DNA of 5,109 nt from Bifidobacteriaceae bacterium (GTDB lineage: Bacteria; Actinomycetota; Actinomycetes; Actinomycetales; WQXJ01), in assembly GCA_031265345.1 (NCBI GenBank), contig JAISCU010000236.1:1-5109 (forward strand). The letters run 5' to 3'. Positions within the stretch are counted from its first letter, which is position 1. Each line of letters opens with the position of its first letter. Positions 1 to 5,109 of the stretch are shown piece after piece. Both the position numbers and the translations under genes were made by a program. The notes under the pieces are model-generated. The model was not told the DNA's origin and made no database searches. It saw only the letters and a list, made by a program, of their open reading frames with translations.

Positions 1-2145
1 CTGCGGTTCGAGTTGGACGAGTCGTTGTGGGAGCGGGACGGGTTCGAGCCGCGCCTGGCCTGGTTCGACCCGGACGCGCAGACCCTGTGGCCGGTCGACG
101 GGCAGAGCCTGGACGGGCGCGTGCTGACCGCCACCGTCGACCATTTCTCGATCTACGTGGTGCTGGACGCGGCCGCGTTCGACAAGGTCGAGCACCCGGT
201 GATCATCCCGCCCAGCACCGGCGCGCAAGCGCTGGACGTGGTGTTCGTCAACGACGTGTCCGGGTCCATGACCACCTCCGACCGGACCGGGCGGCGTGCG
301 CTCGCGATCCGGACCCTGATGGAGGGCCTTATCAAGGGCGACCGGGCCGGCCTGGTGTCCTTCGACACCACCGCCCGGGTCCGCGAACCATTGACCAGCG
401 ACTGGATGGGGCTGCTGAAGACGCTGGACGCCCTGGCCGACGACGGCTCCTCGACCTGCGGCACGTGCGGGCTCGCGGCGGGGCTGGGATTGTTCGGGGA
501 CCGGCCGGTCACCCAGGCCCGCCGGGTGGTGGTGTTCCTGACCGACGGGCAGGACAACGCGTCCTCCGGTTACACCTACGACCAGCTGATCGCCCAAGCG
601 GTCGCCGACGACATCGTGGTCCACACCATCGGGCTCGGGCCGGGCGTGGACTCCGCGGTGCTGAAACGGATCGCTTTGGAGACCGGAGGGGCGCACCAGG
701 CGGGCGGTGCCGGGGACCTGGTCACCTACTACACCGACATCCGGGAAGCGTCCGACCCGACCGACTCCAACAACGACGGGATCAGCGACTACTACACCCG
801 GCTGATGACCGACCGGGGCCTGTACGCCGGCACCGGTGCCAGAGTGTTCGGCACCGCCACCTACGAACAAGTCCAGGGCCGACAGGTTGACTTCGACCGC
901 GACGGGACCGTGAGCGCGCTGGAGGCTCTGACCGCGAAGACGGATTTCGATGGCGATGGGATCAAAAACGGCGATGAAATCGAGTTTTCGACCGTCGTGC
1001 AACGCGACATAGGCGGGTTCGAGTTGGTGCCGCGAGTGTATGTGAGACTCAAATCCAGTCCCATCTCCACCGACTCCGACGGCGACGGCTACGGCGACCT
1101 GACAGAGAACACCTGGCCCACAGCAAAAGGCGGACCCCACGACCCGATGATCTCCGACGTGGACCGACTCAGCTTGTCGAACCCCGATTATGTGCCTATC
1201 GGACCGTTGTATGCCCAGCCCGGAGGCGAACCGATCAATTCGAGATACCTCGGTGACCCGGTCGCCTACGGTGGCAACCAAAGCTGGTTCTACGAGAAGG
1301 GGTCGTCAGACTTGGACGGCAATTGGGCACAGAACCTCGGCGAACGAGGCTGCGGGGTGATCGCATGGACGGACCTCGCCCTGTACCTCGGTTCGTCAAA
1401 CCCGGACTTCGGCGCTCTGGCCCAACCGATCCGGGACCTGGCCGGCTACACCGGCTTCTCGCCGCTCGCGTACCAGGTCTATGCGCAGGTTGTGTATGAA
1501 GCGATACCTTCAGCGATGCAAACGCCCTCTGACTGGTTGGGAATTGTGGTCGCCAACCCGATTTTCGGAAGCCAGGCCTCCGGTCGTGCTTTGCTGGACG
1601 GGCTCGATGGTGAACTGCCGTCCACAGGGGTTCCACCCGGGCGGTTTGACAATCACGCCACCGATTTCATGCGATCCCTCGCGCCCGCCACGACCGCTCA
1701 TGTAGACGGACCGCTGAGGGGATCCACCTCGTATTTCGAGGAAACCATCCGCCGGAACATCAAGGCCAATCTCCCCGTGCCCATCATGACATGGCTTGCC
1801 TCGGACGACTTGCCCTACTACGACGAATCGGGAGTTCATGCCCTTGGTTCGGACCTAAGGGTTGACCGTAACCAGGACGGGTATGTCAGAGGAGACGATT
1901 ACGACGGTTTCCCCACATCCTACAAGTCAGGCGACGACCACTTCGACTTCACATTAACCAGCAACCCACCGCTCGCGAGATTCCACGACCATTACGTGAC
2001 TGTCACGGAGTACATTGAGGACCGTTTTGATGGCAAAACGAAACTGGTGGTGGTTTCGTGGGGCGAGAAGATGATCATCGAGCCTGACTCCCTGACCAGT
2101 GCGGCCTTAGGCAGGTTCGGAGGGCTCTACAGGGTGGTCTCGTGA
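1..2145 (+). CDS. VWA / calcium-loop / papain-like peptidase multidomain protein (5' partial)
   Basis: The frame is open from base 1, so the true start and any signal peptide lie upstream; 714 residues are present (codon 1 = bases 1-3). In order: the end of a beta-rich segment closing with DHFSIYVVLD (about residues 1-60), a type found in surface proteins; a VWA domain (about 77-250) with MIDAS residues D85, S87, S89, T155 and D182; EF-hand/thrombospondin-3-like loops (255-369); a linker; and a C-terminal region (about 419-695) with Q444, GCG around C451, HYVTV at H664 and SWG at 686-688, resembling papain/C39-fold cysteine peptidases. The calcium loops suggest an extracellular or wall-exposed protein. 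Its substrate is unknown. GC content falls sharply near base 940, so the C-terminal two-thirds may be an acquired module. The stop overlaps the next gene's GTG start, implying coupled translation with a lipoprotein. The VWA call is secure; the peptidase call is motif-based and moderate. The alternative is a catalytically inactive papain-fold adhesin. Confidence 0.93.
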   Translation: MRFELDESLWERDGFEPRLAWFDPDAQTLWPVDGQSLDGRVLTATVDHFSIYVVLDAAAFDKVEHPVIIPPSTGAQALDVVFVNDVSGSMTTSDRTGRRALAIRTLMEGLIKGDRAGLVSFDTTARVREPLTSDWMGLLKTLDALADDGSSTCGTCGLAAGLGLFGDRPVTQARRVVVFLTDGQDNASSGYTYDQLIAQAVADDIVVHTIGLGPGVDSAVLKRIALETGGAHQAGGAGDLVTYYTDIREASDPTDSNNDGISDYYTRLMTDRGLYAGTGARVFGTATYEQVQGRQVDFDRDGTVSALEALTAKTDFDGDGIKNGDEIEFSTVVQRDIGGFELVPRVYVRLKSSPISTDSDGDGYGDLTENTWPTAKGGPHDPMISDVDRLSLSNPDYVPIGPLYAQPGGEPINSRYLGDPVAYGGNQSWFYEKGSSDLDGNWAQNLGERGCGVIAWTDLALYLGSSNPDFGALAQPIRDLAGYTGFSPLAYQVYAQVVYEAIPSAMQTPSDWLGIVVANPIFGSQASGRALLDGLDGELPSTGVPPGRFDNHATDFMRSLAPATTAHVDGPLRGSTSYFEETIRRNIKANLPVPIMTWLASDDLPYYDESGVHALGSDLRVDRNQDGYVRGDDYDGFPTSYKSGDDHFDFTLTSNPPLARFHDHYVTVTEYIEDRFDGKTKLVVVSWGEKMIIEPDSLTSAALGRFGGLYRVVS
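229..750 (+). other. von Willebrand factor A domain (within the first gene)
   Basis: The strand ALDVVFVNDVSGSM holds the DxSxS motif (D85, S87, S89). The second MIDAS loop carries T155 and the third is TDGQDN with D182. The strands VVVFLTDG and VVHTIGLG are typical of the fold. All metal-coordinating positions are present, so divalent-cation-dependent ligand binding is expected. Unusually, T155 sits inside a CGTC motif (C153 and C156). Confidence 0.93.
763..1107 (+). repeat. EF-hand / thrombospondin-3-like calcium-binding loops
   Basis: Four Asp-rich loops follow the VWA domain, starting at D255, D297, D315 and D358. The last three match the 12-residue EF-hand pattern D-x-D-x-D-G-x-x-x-x-x-E (DFDRDGTVSALE, DFDGDGIKNGDE, DSDGDGYGDLTE). 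The first (DSNNDGISD) lacks the final acidic residue. A fifth, isolated loop lies inside the C-terminal region at D622 (DRNQDGYVRGDD). Such loops usually bind calcium and stiffen extracellular stalks. The GC drop falls between the second and third loops. Confidence 0.85.
1255..2085 (+). other. Papain/C39-like cysteine peptidase domain (putative)
   Basis: The region opens with DPVAYGGNQSWF. Then comes ERGCGVIAW, with candidate nucleophile C451 (bases 1351-1353) at the start of a predicted helix (TDLALYLG) and Q444 seven residues before it as a possible oxyanion-hole residue. About 210 residues later, HYVTVTEY supplies a candidate catalytic H664 (bases 1990-1992), followed by a strand and SWG (residues 686-688). 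The order Gln, Cys-helix, His-strand, SWG is that of papain-fold enzymes. The third triad residue is not obvious: the position before SWG is Val, where papain has Asn. The C-to-H spacing is long, and a calcium-loop-like insert (D622) lies between them. Activity is therefore unproven. Confidence 0.55.
2131..2137 (+). promoter_or_regulatory. Possible ribosome binding site for the first lipoprotein gene
   Basis: AGGGTGG lies four bases before the GTG start at 2142, inside the end of the upstream gene. It is an imperfect Shine-Dalgarno sequence. With the GTGA overlap, it supports this start through translational coupling. Confidence 0.45.
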
Positions 2146-2876
2146 CGGCGTGCCGGGCCGAACGGCAGTTGGCGGCCCTGGCGTGCACGTTGTTGGTCGG
2201 CGGCGCGTTGACTGGCTGTGACCGCAGGCCGCAACCCAATGAGGTCGCGGATGCAATCGAAGCGGTGACCCACGCAGAAGTCAACGAGGTCGACTTGTCG
2301 GATCGTCAGGGCCGAGGCGCTCTGCTGGACCTGCGTCGACAGCAGGAAGGCCCAGAGCTAGCCACAGGTGATGTTGTCGGGGCCATCGCAGTCTTCGCGC
2401 CCAATGTGAGCGGCGGCGAGGATCCACGCGGCAGCTTCGAGGTCTTCGCTGAGAGCCTCTCGCTAGACGTCTTCTGGGAAGAGGGCATGGCGGATGGCTC
2501 ACCGCGAATCGTTGATCTGCGGACGGAACGAGGGAACCTCGCATATGACGAATCGTTCTGCCAACTACCAGATTTGAGGGTTCTGCTATCGGTGAGGGGA
2601 GCCCATGACTTTTCAAGCATCGCGGACTGCAATCCAATGCTGGAGCAAATGCGGATATTCGGCTGGAATGAATCGGCAGGCCGCGAAGAGTTGGCGGGAC
2701 TGCGACACCTCAGAAGCTTAGATATCTACGGCCCCGTCAACGACGCACGGGAGTTGGCCATTTTCGCTTCGATGGACTCGCTCGAAAGTCTCAGGGTCGA
2801 GTTGCCCGCGAACGGGAAGATTGACCCGCAAGATGTACGGGAACTATTGCCGGATCTGGATGTCCAGTTCGCTTGA
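2142..2876 (+). CDS. Predicted lipoprotein with leucine-rich-repeat-like C-terminal half (copy 1)
   Basis: This 244-residue protein starts at GTG, overlapping the previous stop by four bases. The N-terminus has a signal peptide with Arg5 and Arg8, a hydrophobic stretch of about residues 10-22, and the lipobox LTGC with lipidated Cys26, so a membrane-anchored location outside the cell is predicted. Residues 30-130 form an acidic alpha/beta region of unknown fold. Residues 140-244 carry irregular leucine-rich segments spaced about 23-25 residues apart (LPDLRVLLS, LEQMRIFGW, LRHLRSLDIYG, MDSLESLRVELP) and end with ELLPDLDVQF. Cys140 and Cys163 are matched by a pair in the next gene and may form a disulfide. 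One TTA leucine codon lies at 2718-2720. I do not recognise a named family. LRR-like folds usually bind proteins, so a partner or immunity role for the upstream effector is possible, but this is inference. Confidence 0.88.
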   Translation: MTACRAERQLAALACTLLVGGALTGCDRRPQPNEVADAIEAVTHAEVNEVDLSDRQGRGALLDLRRQQEGPELATGDVVGAIAVFAPNVSGGEDPRGSFEVFAESLSLDVFWEEGMADGSPRIVDLRTERGNLAYDESFCQLPDLRVLLSVRGAHDFSSIADCNPMLEQMRIFGWNESAGREELAGLRHLRSLDIYGPVNDARELAIFASMDSLESLRVELPANGKIDPQDVRELLPDLDVQFA

Positions 2877-2982
2877 CACTGCGACGGGCCGAAGCGCGAA
2901 GTGCATGGCCCGCACTGTCCGCAGCCGATTTCGATTTCGAGGTGCGGCGCGGGGGCTTCGGTGGCGAGTTCTAAGACTAATC
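2877..2982 (+). other. Gap between the paralogous lipoprotein genes
   Basis: These 106 bases are open in the downstream reading frame, but translation of them would be Arg-rich and would push the signal peptide too far in. There is a weak inverted repeat, AGTGC/GCACT (2900-2904 and 2912-2916, seven-base loop), without a T-tract, and a short tandem GATTTC repeat near 2927-2938. I see no convincing promoter or terminator. Confidence 0.4.
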
Positions 2983-3831
2983 ATGCCGAAAGATGACCGA
3001 AGACAAGTTGTCGCGCGTACATGGGGAGCCCCAAGGAGTTGCCCGGTTCGCCCACTCGCCACCCTCGCCATCGCAGTCGTCGCCCTTCACGTGGGTGGAT
3101 GCGGAGATCCGCGCCTGGCCGAGCACGTGAAGGCCGACATTGAGGCCGCGACGGACCTCGAAGTGTCGTACTTCACAGTGGGCGACCAAGCGGTCGGGGA
3201 GGGCCACCGGCTCGAGTTGGCCCTGCCGGACGGGCAGGAGACGTTTTCGACCGCTGACTTGGCGGCCACCATCTTGGTCCTCGACGAGCACCGCGCCAAG
3301 AACCCCTCGATGCGCCGCAGCCCAGGCTGGAGTGTCGTGGCGGGGGAAGACTCGATGAGCGTCGGGTGGACAGCGGATCCGGAGTCGAGCGTTTACGATG
3401 TCGGGAGGACGCACAGCCCGCACGACGACTCCTATTGCCGGCTTCCAGACCTGATTTGGCTGGAGCCAGCCGGACCGCGAAGCGATCTCTCCCGGATTGG
3501 GAGGTGCAGCCCCGCCCTGTCGACGCTGGCCATCGAGGATTGGGGCAGTTCAACCGGTCGGGAGGGATTGGCGGACCTCGGTGATTTGAAAGAACTGCTC
3601 ATCTTCGGTCCAGTCGATGACGTATCCGATATCCCGGCACTTGATTCCCTCGAGTACCTCAAATTGCATCTGGCGGAGGACACCACCGCCAACCGGGACG
3701 CCCTGCAAGCACGGCTGCCGGACTGCACTATCCACTACACCGACGCGAACGGCCAAATCGCCATGTATCCGGTCGACTCGAACCCCGCGAAGGAACTCGT
3801 TGAGCGATCAATCCCGCGCCCATCCGGCTGA
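2983..3831 (+). CDS. Predicted lipoprotein with leucine-rich-repeat-like C-terminal half (copy 2)
   Basis: From the ATG at 2983 the product is 282 residues. The frame stays open back to 2821, with another ATG at 2905, but only the 2983 start gives a plausible signal peptide: a long basic n-region with several Arg, a hydrophobic stretch of about residues 25-37, and lipobox VGGC with Cys40. No strong Shine-Dalgarno precedes it, so the start is uncertain. The protein is a diverged paralogue of the preceding gene. Shared features are DIEAATDLEV/AIEAVTHAEV, DxSYCRLPDL/DESFCQLPDL, REGLADLGDLKELLIFGPV/REELAGLRHLRSLDIYGPV, DSLEYLKL/DSLESLRV and a closing LPD motif. Cys152 and Cys175 have the same 23-residue spacing as in copy 1. 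Unlike copy 1, it has a third cysteine (Cys248) and a tail of about 30 residues after the last repeat. Function unknown; an extracellular binding or immunity-like role is inference. Confidence 0.85.
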   Translation: MPKDDRRQVVARTWGAPRSCPVRPLATLAIAVVALHVGGCGDPRLAEHVKADIEAATDLEVSYFTVGDQAVGEGHRLELALPDGQETFSTADLAATILVLDEHRAKNPSMRRSPGWSVVAGEDSMSVGWTADPESSVYDVGRTHSPHDDSYCRLPDLIWLEPAGPRSDLSRIGRCSPALSTLAIEDWGSSTGREGLADLGDLKELLIFGPVDDVSDIPALDSLEYLKLHLAEDTTANRDALQARLPDCTIHYTDANGQIAMYPVDSNPAKELVERSIPRPSG

Positions 3832-3898
3832 CCTGGCCGAAGGCCGACTACCCGCCAAGCGCGCGGTTGTCCCAATCGCGATGCCGTTGTGGTCAGGT
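3832..3898. other. Short spacer between convergent genes
   Basis: These 67 bases separate two converging stop codons. The only hairpin I see is a short GGCC-GAA-GGCC (3835-3845), with a four-pair stem and no T-tract. A bidirectional terminator would be expected here, but none is clear. Confidence 0.4.
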
Positions 3899-4801
3899 TC
3901 ACCGCCAGACGGGGGCTCGGCTCCGGCTGGCTGTGACGACGACTGCCACCAGGGCGACGGCCCCGGCTACGAGCCATGGCAACGCCGTGGCGGCGCTCGG
4001 CGGGTGGAGCGTGGGGCAGACCGGTCCGCCGCAGGCGAAGTCCAGGTCGATCATCGGGTCAAGGTTGACGACGAAGCGAGCGAGCCTGGTGCTCGGCTGG
4101 AAAGCGTTCCCCAGAGCAACAGGTAGCGCCAATTCGGCCAAGAGCAAGTAGACCGTGAGGGCGATCGGTACGGCCAGGTCGGTCCTGGTCAACGTCGACA
4201 ACGCCCCGCCTACTATTGCGCCGCCCGCCCCGACCAGCGTTCCCCGGGCTACGGTGGCGGCTATCGAGGCGACCGAGATGGCGTCGGGCAGGCCGGAGGT
4301 CGCCGCCACCAGCCACAGGCCGCCGCAGGCCAGCGCCAATGCGGCCAAACTGACCGCGAACCACGCGGCTGTGGCCACCACCAGCCGTAACACCCCCGGG
4401 CCGGCCCGGTTGGAATGCTCGACCCAGGAGAACCGGACGGTCCCGGAACGCCACTCCCCGCCAATGGCGATCCCGACCACCGCGCACCCGATCAACGCCA
4501 GAAACAATGCCAGGCTGGACAGGTCATACGGGAGTTGGGAGGCCAACAGGTAACGCGGCTCCTCGAACATATTCAGCGGCGCGAACGCCTGTTCTCCGAA
4601 CTCTTTCATCATCTCGGTCGCACGGGCTTCAGCCAGCGCCATCGCGCCTTCGACGTCCCGCGACGAGGTCAAGGCCCGCTGCCCCACGGCGGCCGCGACG
4701 GCCACCACCGCCAACACCAGCCCGACCCGCCAGGCCCGTTTGCGTCGCAGCCATCGCCACTCGGCGGCCAATTGCCGTTTGAGGCCCACCTGCGCGTTCA
4801 T
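3899..4801 (-). CDS. ABC-2 type transporter permease subunit
   Basis: This 300-residue integral membrane protein has about six hydrophobic segments (near residues 25-41, 96-114, 137-167, 173-200, 208-232 and 275-291), fitting the six-helix ABC-2 exporter fold. The sequence GGEWRSGTVRFSW (114-126), just after the second helix, is the characteristic cytoplasmic motif of this family, which contacts the ATPase. A basic N-terminus (LRRKRAWR) precedes helix 1, and the loop of about residues 42-95 should face outward. Cys257 and Cys262 (ACGGPVCP) lie before the last helix and could pair. It overlaps the ATPase stop by ATGA and has a good ribosome binding site, so the two are co-translated. Substrate is not evident; relatives export drugs, lipids or peptides. 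One TTA leucine codon (residue 138, bases 4390-4388) is present. Confidence 0.9.
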   Translation of the reverse strand: MNAQVGLKRQLAAEWRWLRRKRAWRVGLVLAVVAVAAAVGQRALTSSRDVEGAMALAEARATEMMKEFGEQAFAPLNMFEEPRYLLASQLPYDLSSLALFLALIGCAVVGIAIGGEWRSGTVRFSWVEHSNRAGPGVLRLVVATAAWFAVSLAALALACGGLWLVAATSGLPDAISVASIAATVARGTLVGAGGAIVGGALSTLTRTDLAVPIALTVYLLLAELALPVALGNAFQPSTRLARFVVNLDPMIDLDFACGGPVCPTLHPPSAATALPWLVAGAVALVAVVVTASRSRAPVWR

Positions 4802-5109
4802 GAGTTTCTCCTCGTCAACGTCGAGGCGCCGAACCGGTCGTAGACACGGTTGAACAACGACCGCTCCGGTGTTACGTCGAGCACCCGGAACCCGCCGGCC
4901 AGCGCCTCCAAGCAGGCCCCCAGAGGGAACGCGTCCGGCAGATGCACCCCACGCCGACTCGTCTCGGCCCGGCAGCCAAGGCGCCGCAGCAGCGCGGCCG
5001 CCGCGGCGTCGTCGTCCGTCCTGATCACGTAGCTCGGGCCGGGCACCATCGCGCCGACCTGGTCGACCGGCCCCGAGGCGGTGACCTGGCCGTGGCGCAG
5101 GCAGGTGAC
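4798..5109 (-). CDS. ABC transporter ATP-binding protein, C-terminal fragment
   Basis: Only the last 103 residues are inside the window; the frame is open to the right edge, and an internal ATG at 5049 is not the real start. The visible part begins VTCLRHGQVTASGPVDQV, matching the strand-turn-strand after the H-loop in ABC ATPases ('v..l..G.vva.G'). It continues with the small C-terminal domain common in ATPases paired with ABC-2 permeases, including GFRVLDVTPERSLFNRVYDRF, the usual 'RSLEDVF'-like end. Walker A, Walker B and the LSGGQ signature would lie outside. Its ATGA overlap with an ABC-2 permease gene supports the call: it should power that permease. Confidence rests on context and the C-terminal motifs. 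Confidence 0.82.
   Translation of the reverse strand, partial: VTCLRHGQVTASGPVDQVGAMVPGPSYVIRTDDDAAAAALLRRLGCRAETSRRGVHLPDAFPLGACLEALAGGFRVLDVTPERSLFNRVYDRFGASTLTRRNS
4808..4812 (-). promoter_or_regulatory. Ribosome binding site of the ABC permease gene
   Basis: AGGAG on the minus strand lies six bases upstream of the ATG at 4801, within the 3' end of the ATPase gene. It fixes the permease start and supports reinitiation at the ATGA overlap. Confidence 0.75.

Noticed and set aside
153..557. Long open frame on the minus strand opposite the VWA domain
   Set aside because: It is a shadow of high third-position GC in the plus-strand VWA gene, whose domain motifs are unmistakable.
2873..2878. 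TTGACA resembling a -35 box at the end of the first lipoprotein gene
   Set aside because: No TANNNT-like -10 lies at 16-18 bases; the region there is GCGAAG. It overlaps the stop codon and is probably chance.
2900..2916. Inverted repeat AGTGC/GCACT as a terminator between the lipoprotein genes
   Set aside because: The stem is only five pairs with a seven-base loop and no T-tract.
3835..3845. GGCC-GAA-GGCC hairpin as a bidirectional terminator
   Set aside because: A four-pair stem without a T-tract is too weak and is expected by chance in GC-rich DNA.
4155..4843. Plus-strand open frames opposite the ABC permease
   Set aside because: They encode low-complexity Arg/Pro/Ala-rich products typical of shadows; the minus-strand frame has membrane helices, the ABC-2 motif and a ribosome binding site.
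1..5109. Insertion sequences, tRNA genes or CRISPR arrays that might explain the GC change
   Set aside because: I saw no transposase-like frame, terminal inverted repeats, tRNA-like cloverleaf or regularly spaced repeats.

Overview
The window looks like chromosomal DNA from a high-GC Actinomycetota. Codons are strongly G/C-ending in the flanks, GTG is used as a start, ATGA and GTGA stop/start overlaps occur, and the lipoproteins have actinobacterial-style signal peptides. The genus cannot be fixed from the sequence alone.

Plus strand, 1-3831: three genes run in the same direction. The first is a large protein cut by the left window edge. It carries the end of a beta-rich 'HFS' domain, a von Willebrand factor A (VWA) domain with an intact MIDAS, a run of EF-hand/thrombospondin-3-like calcium loops, and a C-terminal region resembling a papain/C39-fold cysteine peptidase (GCG near the start, HYVTV and SWG near the end). 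Its stop codon overlaps the GTG start of a predicted lipoprotein. About 100 bases further on lies a second predicted lipoprotein that is clearly a diverged paralogue of the first. Both have a leucine-rich-repeat-like C-terminal half and two cysteines spaced exactly 23 residues apart.

Minus strand, 5109-3899: two genes converge on the first set. They are the C-terminal end of an ABC transporter ATPase, cut by the right edge, and an ABC-2 type permease. They overlap by ATGA and form an ordinary export operon with no visible link to the plus-strand genes.

The most interesting signal is a sharp drop in GC content inside gene 1, near base 940. By hand count, sample 60-base rows fall from about 70-73% to about 48-58%. 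The lower GC continues through the peptidase-like part and the first lipoprotein, and recovers partly in the second. Together with the tail-plus-tandem-lipoprotein layout, this resembles a polymorphic-toxin-like effector with an exchanged C-terminal module followed by candidate immunity or partner lipoproteins. That functional reading is inference. The domain motifs, the paralogy and the GC step are visible in the sequence.
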